Shown: positions 8,698 to 17,187, counted from the first letter of the stretch. The stretch: 42,013 nt of DNA from Candidatus Dormiibacter spiritus (GCA_003244185.1 QHBT01000061.1:1-42013), one strand, 5' to 3'. The notes: generated by a model not told the origin, from the letters alone. Numbers and translations: made by a program.

Positions 8698-9870
8698 ATG
8701 AGCGTTCGCCTCAGCGGCAGGGTCGCCGGCTTCCCGGATTCGGTGATCCGGAACATGACGATGCGCAACCTGCGGCTGCACGGGCCGGCCCGGGCCGTCA
8801 ACTTCGCGCAGGGCTTTCCTGACTTCGAGCCACCGCCTGAGCTGGTCGCCGCCGCCCAAGCGGCGCTGGACCAAGGTGGTGACTACCACCAGTACGCCAT
8901 CACCTGGGGCGCCCCGACCCTCCGCGAAGCGATCGCCGCCTTCCAGTCCCGCGTTTGGAACAGGCCTGTCGACGCCGAGAACGAGATCACTGTCGTCTGC
9001 GGCGCCACCGAGGGGATGCTCGCGGCGCTCTTCACCACTGTCGAGCCGGGTGATGAGGTGATCGTCTTCGAGCCGTTCTACGAATGCTATGTGCCTGACA
9101 CGCTCCTGGTCGGGGCGCGGCCGCGATATGTGCAGCTGCGCTCACCTGACTGGCGGTTCGATCCCGATGAACTACGCTCCGCGTTCACCGCTCGGACGAA
9201 GGCCATCATCGTCAACACGCCTCACAACCCGACAGGCAAGGTCTTCAGTCGCGCCGAGCTCCAGCTCATTGCCGACCTCTGCCAGGAGCGGGACGTGACA
9301 GCCATCACTGACGAGATCTATGAGCACCTGGTCTACGAGGGCGAGCATGTGAGCCTGGCCACTCTGGCCGGCATGGCGGAGCGGACGATCACGATCAGCG
9401 GCGCCAGCAAAACTTACTCGGTAACCGGCTGGCGCATTGGTTGGCTGATCGCACCGCCGCAGGTGACCGCCGGGATTCGGAAGGTCCATGACTACCTGAC
9501 GGTTGGTACCGCACACCCTCTGCAGATCGCCGTCGCGGCAGGTCTGCGCCTCCCTGACGCCTTCTACGAGCGCAATCTGAGTGAGTATCGAGAGCGCCGG
9601 GACTCGCTCGTAGCCGGCCTGCTCGCTCGCGGCTTCACAGCCTCACTCCCGGCCGGCGCGTATTACGTCATGGCCGGGTTCAGCGATTTGAGTGAAGCGG
9701 ACGACGTGACGTTCGCCGAACAGCTGATCGATACCGTCGGGGTCGCCACCGTACCTGGCTCCAGCTTCTACGCTCACCCTGAGCTGGGCCGCAAGCAGGT
9801 TCGCTTCAGCTTTCCCAAGCGCCTGGAGACCATAGAGCGCGGTCTGGAGGCACTGGCCGGCATCGCCTGA
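8698..9870 (+). CDS. Class I/II PLP aminotransferase
   Basis: Fold-type I aminotransferase of 390 residues. 'NFAQGFPDFEPP' is the substrate-side N-terminal motif typical of the kynurenine/glutamine/methionine aminotransferase group. 'NTPHNPTGKVF' is the conserved Asn-Pro-Thr-Gly loop, 'ITDEIYEHLVY' holds the PLP ring Asp and Tyr, and Lys in 'SGASKTYSVTGWRIG' near residue 238 is the Schiff-base lysine. It probably transfers amino groups from an aromatic or sulphur amino acid to a 2-oxo acid; the exact substrate cannot be read. It starts 18 bases after the CBS gene and ends a run of closely spaced plus-strand genes. Confidence 0.88.
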   Translation: MSVRLSGRVAGFPDSVIRNMTMRNLRLHGPARAVNFAQGFPDFEPPPELVAAAQAALDQGGDYHQYAITWGAPTLREAIAAFQSRVWNRPVDAENEITVVCGATEGMLAALFTTVEPGDEVIVFEPFYECYVPDTLLVGARPRYVQLRSPDWRFDPDELRSAFTARTKAIIVNTPHNPTGKVFSRAELQLIADLCQERDVTAITDEIYEHLVYEGEHVSLATLAGMAERTITISGASKTYSVTGWRIGWLIAPPQVTAGIRKVHDYLTVGTAHPLQIAVAAGLRLPDAFYERNLSEYRERRDSLVAGLLARGFTASLPAGAYYVMAGFSDLSEADDVTFAEQLIDTVGVATVPGSSFYAHPELGRKQVRFSFPKRLETIERGLEALAGIA

Positions 9871-9892
9871 GCGGGTCTGCTCGGCGAAGGGG

Positions 9893-9909
9893 CGCTCCGG
9901 CCGGGAGCG
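9893..9909 (+). terminator. Hairpin after aminotransferase
   Basis: CGCTCC at 9893-9898 and GGAGCG at 9904-9909 form a six-base stem with a five-base GGCCG loop, 22 bases after the aminotransferase stop. The sequence GCCTTCTT follows, a short pyrimidine stretch rather than a clean T-run. This is a plausible but weak intrinsic terminator for the plus-strand block. Confidence 0.4.
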
Positions 9910-9963
9910 GCCTTCTTAACAGGCGCCGTTGGCGCGGCGCAGCCCGACCTCTACGGTGGCCGC

Positions 9964-10392
9964 ATGAGGGAAATGCGCATCCGCAAGCCACCGTTTGTCG
10001 TACTCCTGGCTCTGGAGCTGGCAGTTGTCGCAGGGCTCGGCTACGTCGCTGTCCACCTCTGGCAGCAGCGCGCCCCAGCGGGCATCGCCCGAGTGACTCA
10101 GCCGCTGCACTCGGCCATCGGCAGCGACCCTCAGCAGCCGTCCGCGGCGCCCTCGGTGCCGTCGACCTCACCTTCTCACCCGGCAGGGTCGGCCGCCAAG
10201 CCGCGCCGACCCAAGGCGGCCTCGCCGGCTCCAGCGGCCGGCATCAGCAAGCAGCAGGCTGGTCAGCTGAACCGGGAGGAGGCGCGCTGGGAAGCGAGCG
10301 AGTGGAGCATTCTCTCCCAGGCGACCCGCGCCGCCGAGGAGTATCTGCGCAAGGTGGTGCTCCCGATTGTGGTGGCTACCGAGCGGCGTTGA
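9964..10392 (+). CDS. Small single-pass membrane protein
   Basis: Protein of 142 residues not recognised by family. A basic N-terminus (MREMRIRK) is followed by one hydrophobic helix at about residues 11-30, consistent with a membrane anchor or uncleaved signal. A Ser/Pro/Ala-rich linker spans about residues 52-95, and a charged, helical C-terminal domain covers about 98-142. The topology suggests an exported or periplasm-facing C-terminus. It converges with the exporter gene, overlapping its 3' end by 17 bases. High G/C at third positions supports coding. Confidence 0.6.
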   Translation: MREMRIRKPPFVVLLALELAVVAGLGYVAVHLWQQRAPAGIARVTQPLHSAIGSDPQQPSAAPSVPSTSPSHPAGSAAKPRRPKAASPAPAAGISKQQAGQLNREEARWEASEWSILSQATRAAEEYLRKVVLPIVVATERR

Positions 10393-11848
10393 TCCTTGGC
10401 AGGGGGTTGGCCGGCAATTGGTCGGAAGGGATGCCTGGCGCCCTCAACCAGACAGCAACCAGCACCGCTGCCAGCACGCACACGGCCGCGGCTATGAGAA
10501 ATAGTTCGTGGTACTCCTGCAGGAGCGCTCCTTTGGTGCATGCCTCGAGCGCTGAAACCTGCTGCCCCAAGTCGGCGCCGCCGGGAATGCCGCAGGAGCG
10601 AGCGTCGAAGATCCGCTGAAAGCGAGCCAGGCCGTAGGCGGTCAGGGCCGCGAGTCCGAGCACCATGCCCAGCGTGCGGGCCAGGACGACGAGGCTGCCC
10701 CCCAAGCCGTGCTGCCGGGGACCCGCGACCTCGATCACCGCCGACGTCAGGGGAGCGATGACGAGCCCGAAGCCCGCTCCCGCCAGGGCCAGCTCCAGCT
10801 CCGCGCGGAGGGGGGAAGAAGTCAGCTCCTGACCGCCCCAGGTCGACATCAGCGAGTAGGACACTGCTGCGAGGCAGAGTCCGGCGATGGCTGTGATCCT
10901 TCTGCCCAGCCTGCCGGCGAGCAGGCCACCGGCCAGCGCTCCCAGCGGCAGGCCGACCAAGAATCGGGTGAGCAGGAGGCCGGCGCTGGTGGTGCTCAGG
11001 CCGTAAACGCCGCGGCCAAGCAGCGGCACCTCGACCAGCGCAATGATCAGCGCGCCGCCGCCGAGAAGGTTCGCGACCAGGGACGCCCAGAGCGCTGGAC
11101 TGCGGACCATCGCGCCGCCGATCAGTGGCTCCGGCCGCCGCCGCTGCCACCAGATAAACGCCGCCGCCGCCGCCACCGAAGCCAGGCCCAGAGGGACGAC
11201 TGTCGAGTTGAGTGGGTGCCGACTCGGATCGTCCGGGTAGAGGGCCAGAACGACGAGACCCAGCGCCAACCCGAAGAGCCCGGCCCCCAGCCAGTCAACG
11301 CCATTGAGCCTGGGCGGTTCCGCCCGCGGGTCATCCCGGCCAGCCGTCAGCAGCAGACCGCCGAGCAGGACGGCCGCGAGCGGTAGGTTGAGCCAGAAAA
11401 CGCCCCGCCAGCTGCCCAGCCACCCCGCCAGAGCGGCTCCCCAGACCGGTCCCAGGACGCTGCCGGCCTCCTGGACTCCCGACACCCCGCCCAGCGCGGG
11501 AGCGAGACGCGCGCCGGAAAAGAGGTCGGCGGCCAGCGCGAGCGAGAGCGGCACCAGGGCGCCGCCGCCCAGGCCCTGCAGGGTCCGGCCGCTGATCAGC
11601 ACAGCGCTGGATCCCGCGCTCGCGGTCAAGAGCGAGCCCAGCCCGAACACCAGCAAGCCGACCGCGTAGGCCGGGACCCGGCCTCGGGCGTCCGAGAACG
11701 TTCCCAGCAGCGGCAGGGCGACCACATAGCCGGCCAGGAAGCCGCTGACGATCGGCGTGGCCTGCTCGATGTGATCGATCGGCAGCTCCAAAGAGGCCAT
11801 CATCTGCGGCAGCAGCGTGACCACCGCGTAGGTATCAACTGCGCCCAA
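10376..11848 (-). CDS. DHA2-type MFS exporter, P55-like
   Basis: Major facilitator of about 490-512 residues, probably 14 helices (DHA2/EmrB-QacA type). 'FSDARGRVPAY' is motif A between helices 2 and 3, 'ISGRTLQGLGGGAL' is the helix 4 motif B region, and 'GPVWGAALAGWLGSWRGVFWLNLP' is motif C leading into the conserved W-R-FWLNLP segment. It directly follows an LprG-like lipoprotein, the layout of mycobacterial lprG-P55 (Rv1411c-Rv1410c), where the pair moves lipids and drugs across the envelope. Start problem: TTG 11848 removes half of helix 1. The same frame is open back to the lipoprotein's own TGA (11915-11917) and encodes the missing hydrophobic residues, but offers no ATG, GTG or TTG. 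Initiation at CTG, or a sequence error, is likely. Confidence 0.85.
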   Translation of the reverse strand: MGAVDTYAVVTLLPQMMASLELPIDHIEQATPIVSGFLAGYVVALPLLGTFSDARGRVPAYAVGLLVFGLGSLLTASAGSSAVLISGRTLQGLGGGALVPLSLALAADLFSGARLAPALGGVSGVQEAGSVLGPVWGAALAGWLGSWRGVFWLNLPLAAVLLGGLLLTAGRDDPRAEPPRLNGVDWLGAGLFGLALGLVVLALYPDDPSRHPLNSTVVPLGLASVAAAAAFIWWQRRRPEPLIGGAMVRSPALWASLVANLLGGGALIIALVEVPLLGRGVYGLSTTSAGLLLTRFLVGLPLGALAGGLLAGRLGRRITAIAGLCLAAVSYSLMSTWGGQELTSSPLRAELELALAGAGFGLVIAPLTSAVIEVAGPRQHGLGGSLVVLARTLGMVLGLAALTAYGLARFQRIFDARSCGIPGGADLGQQVSALEACTKGALLQEYHELFLIAAAVCVLAAVLVAVWLRAPGIPSDQLPANPLPRINAAR

Positions 11849-11914
11849 CGCCAGACCGGCCGCAAACAGCGCCAGCCGGAGCGCCTGTCGATACGGTCGC
11901 TGGACGGCCGGGCC

Positions 11915-12721
11915 TCAGCCGCCGGGCGCCGGAGAGGGATGCGGCTGACCGGGAGGCACCGCCGGAGTCGCCGGTGTGCCCGGCGTACCGGGCGCCGGGG
12001 AAGGCTGGCCGCCGGGTGTCGGCAACGCCGGCGGAGTAACCGTCACCGGTTGGTTTAGCTCGGTCAGGGTCAGGTCCACGTCGACTGGCTTGGCGCTTTG
12101 CAGGAAGTCGCCGGAGAGCTTGACACGCCTCACCAGGTGATCCTGCTTGCCGGCCCAGATTGAGGCCTTGACGTCGGAAGCCGGTGCCTGACCGCCGAGG
12201 GTTTGCCCTATATCGGCGGCTGCATAGGTGGTGTCGACGTGGTTGCAGTCCACCCCGTTCACCTGCTCAGCACCTGCGTACTTGGGTTGGCGGCCGCGCA
12301 GCAGGACGGCGGGCAGTCCGTGGCTGGAATCCAAGACCTGGGCCAGATCCGGGATGCTCACACCTGAGTTGCCGCTCAGCTCCGTGAAGCTGGCGAAGGG
12401 GAGTCTGATGTAGGCATGGCCACCCGTCGTTATCAGTCGCACGTCGAGCAGGTAGTCACCACGCTTCACCTTCACGACGACGTCGCTGTTGCTGGGCCGG
12501 CTGATGTGACCGCTGGCTGAGACGAGCTCCAGCCCCTGCAAGGTGATGCCGGAGCCGAACTTCGCCGAGATCGCGGCGCTCTGGAGGCCGGCCATGGCGC
12601 TGCCCGCCTGCTGCAGCACCTGTTTGGGGTCAGGTGGCCTGACAACGTCCGCCGGATTGGCCGAGCAGGCAGCCGACACCAGCAGCAACGCCGCTAAAAG
12701 GATTCGCCACGCCCGGCTCAT
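11915..12721 (-). CDS. LppX/LprAFG-family lipoprotein
   Basis: Secreted lipoprotein of 268 residues from ATG 12721; a TTG at 12733 in frame is less likely because the signal peptide begins directly at 'MSRAWRILLAALLLVSAAC'. The lipobox cysteine is residue 19. The mature part, about residues 20-225, fits the LppX/LprAFG fold, which holds acyl chains in a hydrophobic pocket. A Pro/Gly/Ala-rich tail covers about the last 40 residues. It should be anchored outside the membrane. The DHA2 exporter follows in the same reading frame right after its TGA, the gene order known for mycobacterial lprG and its transporter, so I infer that it receives lipids from the exporter. It lies 99 bases downstream of NDH-2 and may share its transcript. 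Confidence 0.82.
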   Translation of the reverse strand: MSRAWRILLAALLLVSAACSANPADVVRPPDPKQVLQQAGSAMAGLQSAAISAKFGSGITLQGLELVSASGHISRPSNSDVVVKVKRGDYLLDVRLITTGGHAYIRLPFASFTELSGNSGVSIPDLAQVLDSSHGLPAVLLRGRQPKYAGAEQVNGVDCNHVDTTYAAADIGQTLGGQAPASDVKASIWAGKQDHLVRRVKLSGDFLQSAKPVDVDLTLTELNQPVTVTPPALPTPGGQPSPAPGTPGTPATPAVPPGQPHPSPAPGG

Positions 12722-12819
12722 GTTCTCAATCAAAGCACCGCCAACCCAGTCTCGGTGACAGCGCGCCGGACCGGCAACAGGCAGGCAAGCGTAGGCAGGA
12801 GAGTGCTGGGGAGCTCAGC

Positions 12820-14073
12820 TCAGGAGTCGCCCGGAGGATCGTTGGCTCGGACGAGAATCCGCACGGGACGATCGAGGAAGAAGTAATCCCAGGCCCAGTT
12901 CAGCAGCGTGGCTAGACGCGCCCGGAAAGTAACGATGTTGATCAGGTGCACGACCAGCCAGACGGTCCAGCCGAGGAAGCCGCTGAGGCGGACCTTGCCA
13001 ATCTGGGCCACTGCTGAATTCCGACCGATGGTGGCCATGATGCCGGGATCCCGGTAGCGGAAGGGCTCCAGGCCGGTGCCGCGGAGGTCGGCGGCGATGG
13101 TCCGAGCCACATGGCGCGCCTCCTGCATTGCAGGCTGTGCCAGCATGGGCAGGTCCTCGTGCGCCGCCAGGTCGCCGATCACGAAGACCTGCGGTCGCTC
13201 CGGCAGCCGAAGGTGGCCGTCGACAGGTACCCGGCCTTGACGTCCGAGCGGGACGCCGAGCAGCTGGCCGGTGTCGGCGGCTCGCACGCCGGCGGTCCAA
13301 ACGACTGTTCCGGCCTCGACTGTGCTGCCGTCACTCAGGTGCAGCCGGCCGTTCTGCACCTCCTTGACCATGACACCCAAGCGGACGGTCACTGACTTCT
13401 TTTCCAGTGAGCGCAGGGCCGCGGCGGAGAGACGGGGATCGAACGCGCCCAACAGCCGGTCCGTTCCCTCGATCAGAGTGACGCGCGCTCGGCCCAGATC
13501 GAGCTGGCGAAAGTCCTTGCGGAGCACGAGCCTGATCAGCTCGGAGAGGGCTCCGGCGAACTCGACCCCCGTGGGTCCGCCGCCGACCACCGCGAAGCTC
13601 AGATAGAGCTGGCGCTGCTCAGTCGGAGCCCAGTTCGCGCGTTCGAACGTTTCCAGGATCCAGTTGCGCAGCGCCATCGCCTCGGGCAGATCCTTCAACG
13701 CCAATGAACGCCGCTCCAGCGACTGGTTGCCGAAGTAGTTGTTCACGCTGCCCGTTGCCAATACCAGGTAGTCGAAGGGAAACTCACCCCGATCGGTCTG
13801 GACCCGTCTCCCATCCAGATCGAGACCTGTCATTTCGGCCAGGCAAAATTCGCAGTTCTTCAGGGGACGGATCAGCTTGCGAACCGATTGCGCCACCTGC
13901 GAGGGGTCCAATAGCGCCGTGGAGACCTGGTAGATGAGCGGCGTGAACAGGTGATAGTTGTTGCGATCGACGAGCGTCACGTCGACCGGAAGGCGGCGCA
14001 GCGCTCGGGCAAGCGTCAGACCGCCGAAGCCCGCCCCCACGATCACCACGCGCGGCCGGGCCGGCCGCGTCAT
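12820..14073 (-). CDS. ndh: Type II NADH dehydrogenase (NDH-2)
   Basis: Single-subunit, non-proton-pumping NADH:quinone oxidoreductase of 417 residues on the inner face of the membrane. The FAD-binding 'VVIVGAGFGGLTLARAL' begins at about residue 8, the NADH-binding 'FAVVGGGPTGVEFAGAL' lies near 165, and 'VFVIGDLAA' near 295 is the second FAD contact. The C-terminal 60 residues ('FLGWTVWLVVHLINIVTF') form the membrane-attachment region typical of NDH-2. ATG 14073 was chosen because the conserved N-terminus begins there; it lies just past the LigD polymerase stop (14076-14078), so it belongs to the same operon. Coupling respiration to end-joining genes in one transcript is odd and may be only positional. 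Confidence 0.93.
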   Translation of the reverse strand: MTRPARPRVVIVGAGFGGLTLARALRRLPVDVTLVDRNNYHLFTPLIYQVSTALLDPSQVAQSVRKLIRPLKNCEFCLAEMTGLDLDGRRVQTDRGEFPFDYLVLATGSVNNYFGNQSLERRSLALKDLPEAMALRNWILETFERANWAPTEQRQLYLSFAVVGGGPTGVEFAGALSELIRLVLRKDFRQLDLGRARVTLIEGTDRLLGAFDPRLSAAALRSLEKKSVTVRLGVMVKEVQNGRLHLSDGSTVEAGTVVWTAGVRAADTGQLLGVPLGRQGRVPVDGHLRLPERPQVFVIGDLAAHEDLPMLAQPAMQEARHVARTIAADLRGTGLEPFRYRDPGIMATIGRNSAVAQIGKVRLSGFLGWTVWLVVHLINIVTFRARLATLLNWAWDYFFLDRPVRILVRANDPPGDS

Positions 14074-14075
14074 GC

Positions 14076-14999
14076 TCACACTGCGTCCGGCAGACGCTGC
14101 CGGAGCTTCAGCACCGGCTCGAATAGATCGCCCTGCTCCTGGAAACGCGCGAGAACGGTTTCCCAATTGAAGACCAGGAGGTTGGGATCGCCCTCCTGCA
14201 GGCACTGCCCAACCTCGTCCCAGGTCACCGGGGTGGAGACAGTCGGCTGAACTCGGGCCCGCAGCGAGTACACGTTCACTGTCGTCTTGTATTGATCGTT
14301 CTGGCTCCAGTCGATCAGTACCTTGCCCTCGCGCAGGGTCTTGCGCTGCATGTGGACCACGTGGTCAGGTTTCTCTCGCTCCAGCTTCTGGGCGAGCCCC
14401 TTGCTGATCTTCTTCGTCAGGGCGTAGTCGACGCTTGGGTCGTTCAGCGGCACGTAGAGCTGCAGCCCCTTCGAGCCGGAGGTCTTGCAATAGGACTTGA
14501 GCTTGTGGCCTGCGAACCACTCCTGCAGCCAGATGGCAACCTGGCAGCACTCGACGATGGTGGCGGGCGGCCCCGGATCGAGGTCGAAGACCAACATGCG
14601 GGGCTGCGGGAGTGCACGCGCCAAAGAGAGGGAGGTGTGCAGCTCGATGGTGCCCAGCTGGCCCAACCAGACCAAGCTCGGGAGGTCTTCGACCATGCAG
14701 TAGAACATGTCCCGATTGTTTCCGTGGGACCAGACCTTGGCGGTTTTCACCCAGGGCGGTCGGTGCTTGGGGCAGTTCTTCTCGTAGAACATCATGCCGT
14801 CGACGCCGTCGGGATAGCGCTTCAAGGTCAGCGGCCGGCCTTTCAGATGAGGCAGCAGCGCGGGCGCGATCTTCGTGTAGTACTCGATCATCTGACCCTT
14901 GCGGAAGCCGGCTTCAGGCCAGAGGACCTTGTCCAGGTTGCTGAGCTTCAGCAGGCGATTTTCCACCCGCACCTCCACGGGCTTCGACGCGGGGCTCAT
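14076..14999 (-). CDS. ligD: LigD polymerase/primase domain protein
   Basis: Stand-alone LigD polymerase domain (archaeo-eukaryotic primase fold) of 307 residues, which fills gaps with NTPs or dNTPs at double-strand breaks. The catalytic pair is in 'MLVFDLDPGPP' near residues 135-145. 'TSGSKGLQLYVPL' near 175-187 is the nucleotide-binding loop; many relatives have His where Gln stands here. 'LIDWSQNDQYKTTVNVYSLR' near 240-260 holds the third acidic residue. ATG 14999 overlaps the stop of the upstream PE-ligase gene by four bases. In many bacteria polymerase and ligase are one polypeptide; here they are two coupled genes. No Ku gene is in the window. Confidence 0.92.
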   Translation of the reverse strand: MSPASKPVEVRVENRLLKLSNLDKVLWPEAGFRKGQMIEYYTKIAPALLPHLKGRPLTLKRYPDGVDGMMFYEKNCPKHRPPWVKTAKVWSHGNNRDMFYCMVEDLPSLVWLGQLGTIELHTSLSLARALPQPRMLVFDLDPGPPATIVECCQVAIWLQEWFAGHKLKSYCKTSGSKGLQLYVPLNDPSVDYALTKKISKGLAQKLEREKPDHVVHMQRKTLREGKVLIDWSQNDQYKTTVNVYSLRARVQPTVSTPVTWDEVGQCLQEGDPNLLVFNWETVLARFQEQGDLFEPVLKLRQRLPDAV

Positions 15000-16450
15000 C
15001 GGGTTGGTATCTCCCGAACGACGCTTTTGGGGTCCTTGTCCTGGCGCAGACCCTTGAAGGCGGGAGCGCGGAGCTGACCGCCCTTGGTCCACTCGGCAAA
15101 TTCGAACTCAGCAACCAGAACCGGCTCCACGAACCGCACCGCCCGGGGCGTCTTGCCGGTCGTAAAGGGTGAGGTACCACTAGCCAGCGGCTCGAGCAGG
15201 GCCTGCAGTTGGTCAAGCGTCTTATCAGTGAAGCCTGTGCCGACCTTGCCTGCGTACACGAAGTTCCCGCCCTCCCAATAGCCCACGAGCAGTGAGCCGA
15301 CACTGCCAGCCCGTCGTCCTTCACCGGGCATCCAGCCGCCGATCACCAGCTCCTGCCGCCAATGGTTCTTGATCTTGAGCCAGGCGCCGCTGCGCCTCCC
15401 CTGGTCGTAGGCGCTGTCGAGCTTCTTGGCCATCACGCCCTCCAAGCCAAGCCGGCTGCTGGCTTCCAGCATGGTTTCGCCGCCGCCGACCTGGTGCTCG
15501 GGCACCTGCCAGGTGGCTCCCGCCAGCTGAAGTTTCTTCAGCCTGCCCCGGCGCTCTTGGTACGGCCTTGGCATGAGGTTCTCCCCGTCCAGGTGCAGGA
15601 GATCGAAGATCAGAAAGGCGACAGGCACCTCGGCCTGCTTCCGCCTGATCTGTGCCGGCGCTGTGAGGCCCATGCGCTGCTGCAGTCGCTCGAAGCTGGG
15701 TGCCCCGTTTTCGCCCAGTGCCACCACCTCGCCGTCCAGCACCATCGTGCGACCACCCTGAGCCTCGGCCAGGGCCCGGAGCTCCGGGTAACGCGCCGTC
15801 ACCTCCTCCTGATTCCGCGTAACCAGCCGCAGCCGGCCGCCATCGATGAAGGCCACCGCCCTGACGCCGTCCCACTTGAATTCGTAGGCCCAGTCCTCCT
15901 CTGGCGTGGGCAGGCCGGCGGCCAGTTTGGCAAGCATCGGCACCACCTGCTCGGGCGCCGGCTCGAAGTCTGCCTTCTGGGGTGGATCCATGCGGTGCAT
16001 CATCCAGTTCTTGCCGTCAGTCTGGAACAGCACATAGCGGCCCTCGACGCGCTGGCCGTGCAGCGTGACCATGACCTCCTTCTTCTTACCGTCCAGCTCC
16101 CACTTGTGCGTCTCGTAAGTGCCGCGATCCCAGACGCTTACTTGCCCGGCACCGTAGTTGCCGGCGGGAATCTCGCCCTCGAAGCCGCCGTACTCCAGCG
16201 GATGGTCCTCGACGTGGACTGCCAGGTGGTTGCGCTTGGGGTCGTGAGGGATTCCACGCGGCACCGCCCAGGAGACGAGTACACCGTCGCGCTCCAGGCG
16301 GAAGTCCCAGTGCAGACGGCGGGCGTGGTGCTCCTGCACCACGAAGGTCAGCTGGCCCTGGTTGGGCGTCAGTCTTGCTTGGCGGTCACCGGCCGGCTCG
16401 ACTGTGGACTGGAAGTCGCGCTTCTGGCGGTAGCTGTTGAGGTCGCCCAC
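14996..16450 (-). CDS. ligD: LigD phosphoesterase-ATP ligase
   Basis: Two-domain end-joining enzyme of 484 residues. The first about 165 residues are the 3'-phosphoesterase domain, with 'FVVQEHHARRLHWDFRLE' near 36-54 and 'VEDHPLEYGGFEGEIPAGNYG' near 79-100. The rest is an ATP-dependent DNA ligase: motif I 'YEFKWDGVRAVAF' holds the adenylated lysine near 192, 'VLDGEVVAL' is motif III, 'EGVMAKKLDSAY' motif IV and 'GAWLKIKNHW' motif V, followed by an OB fold. It trims 3' ends and seals breaks. The start is GTG 16450, with GGAGAG touching the start codon, too close for a normal Shine-Dalgarno. It heads the minus-strand series and is divergent from the TetR gene. Confidence 0.93.
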   Translation of the reverse strand: MGDLNSYRQKRDFQSTVEPAGDRQARLTPNQGQLTFVVQEHHARRLHWDFRLERDGVLVSWAVPRGIPHDPKRNHLAVHVEDHPLEYGGFEGEIPAGNYGAGQVSVWDRGTYETHKWELDGKKKEVMVTLHGQRVEGRYVLFQTDGKNWMMHRMDPPQKADFEPAPEQVVPMLAKLAAGLPTPEEDWAYEFKWDGVRAVAFIDGGRLRLVTRNQEEVTARYPELRALAEAQGGRTMVLDGEVVALGENGAPSFERLQQRMGLTAPAQIRRKQAEVPVAFLIFDLLHLDGENLMPRPYQERRGRLKKLQLAGATWQVPEHQVGGGETMLEASSRLGLEGVMAKKLDSAYDQGRRSGAWLKIKNHWRQELVIGGWMPGEGRRAGSVGSLLVGYWEGGNFVYAGKVGTGFTDKTLDQLQALLEPLASGTSPFTTGKTPRAVRFVEPVLVAEFEFAEWTKGGQLRAPAFKGLRQDKDPKSVVREIPTR

Positions 16451-16573
16451 CTCTCCAGAATCGCAGATACTGCGCGTCTGGGGCCTGGCGATGCGTCACC
16501 GCGCCCGCAGCTCGACGACGCCGGCCGAGACCCGCTGGACTGTTCAGTAGACAGCCGGCCCAGGCGTAAATTC

Positions 16574-16592
16574 ATGTTAGTATTCTTAACAT
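16574..16592. promoter_or_regulatory. Palindromic operator before TetR gene
   Basis: ATGTTA at 16574-16579 and TAACAT at 16587-16592 form a perfect inverted repeat with seven bases between, 28 bases before the TetR-family start. This A/T-rich palindrome in otherwise GC-rich DNA is of the size and position expected for a TetR autorepressor operator. It lies in the gap between divergent ligD and TetR genes, so it could affect both. The palindrome is seen; the binding protein is inferred. Confidence 0.5.
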
Positions 16593-16620
16593 CAAAGCAC
16601 CAAGCCGGCGCCCGTATCGC

Positions 16621-17187
16621 ATGATTGCCCGCGCCCAAAGCTCGGCGGCGACCTCAGAGCGCATCCTCGACGCGGCTGTGGAGGTCTTCTGGGAATTGCC
16701 GACCGACCTCATCTCCCTCGATCAGGTCGCCCGGCGCGCCGGTGTCACAGTGCAGACGGTGATTCGCCGCTTCGGCGGCCGGGATGGCCTTGTCGCGGCG
16801 GCAGGTGCGCGCGAGTCAGAGAGGATTCGCCGGCAGCGCGACAAAGCAATTCCCGGCGACCCCGCCAGCGCCATCCGGGTTCTGGTTGACCATTACGAGA
16901 CCACAGGAGATCGCGTCCTCATGCTGCTGGCCGAGGAGGGGCACAACCCCGCGCTGCGGCCGATCGCCGATCAGGGCCGAACCGTCCACCGAGACTGGTG
17001 TGCGCGGGTCTTTGCGAGGGCCCTCGCAAAGACTCAGGGGCTGAAGCGGGAGCGCCGGCTCGCCCAGCTCGTGGCGATCTGCGATGTCTATACCTGGAAG
17101 CTTCTCCGGCGCGATGCCGCACTGAGTCGCAGCCAGACCGAGCTCGCCTTGGTCGAGCTCCTGAATCCGTTGCTGGAGGAATCGTAA
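16621..17187 (+). CDS. TetR-family transcriptional regulator
   Basis: Protein of 188 residues. Residues about 12-57 form the TetR DNA-binding domain: 'ERILDAAVEVF' is helix 1, and 'ISLDQVARRAGVTVQTVIRRFGGRDGLVAAA' is the helix-turn-helix and helix 4. The remaining about 125 residues are the ligand-binding, dimerising part, not identifiable in ligand. The following glycosyltransferase gene starts in its stop codon (TAATG), so TetR probably controls that gene and itself through the palindrome at 16574-16592. Glycosyltransferases under such regulators often inactivate or modify a small molecule that the regulator senses; that is inference. Confidence 0.85.
   Translation: MIARAQSSAATSERILDAAVEVFWELPTDLISLDQVARRAGVTVQTVIRRFGGRDGLVAAAGARESERIRRQRDKAIPGDPASAIRVLVDHYETTGDRVLMLLAEEGHNPALRPIADQGRTVHRDWCARVFARALAKTQGLKRERRLAQLVAICDVYTWKLLRRDAALSRSQTELALVELLNPLLEES

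Noticed and set aside
11915..11917. Selenocysteine at the lipoprotein TGA
   Set aside because: No homologue would need a residue joining the two proteins, and no selenocysteine-insertion stem was evident; a plain stop is simpler.
15362..16624. Long open frame of 420 codons opposite ligD
   Set aside because: It is the mirror of a well-supported gene on the other strand; such long shadows are expected at high GC.
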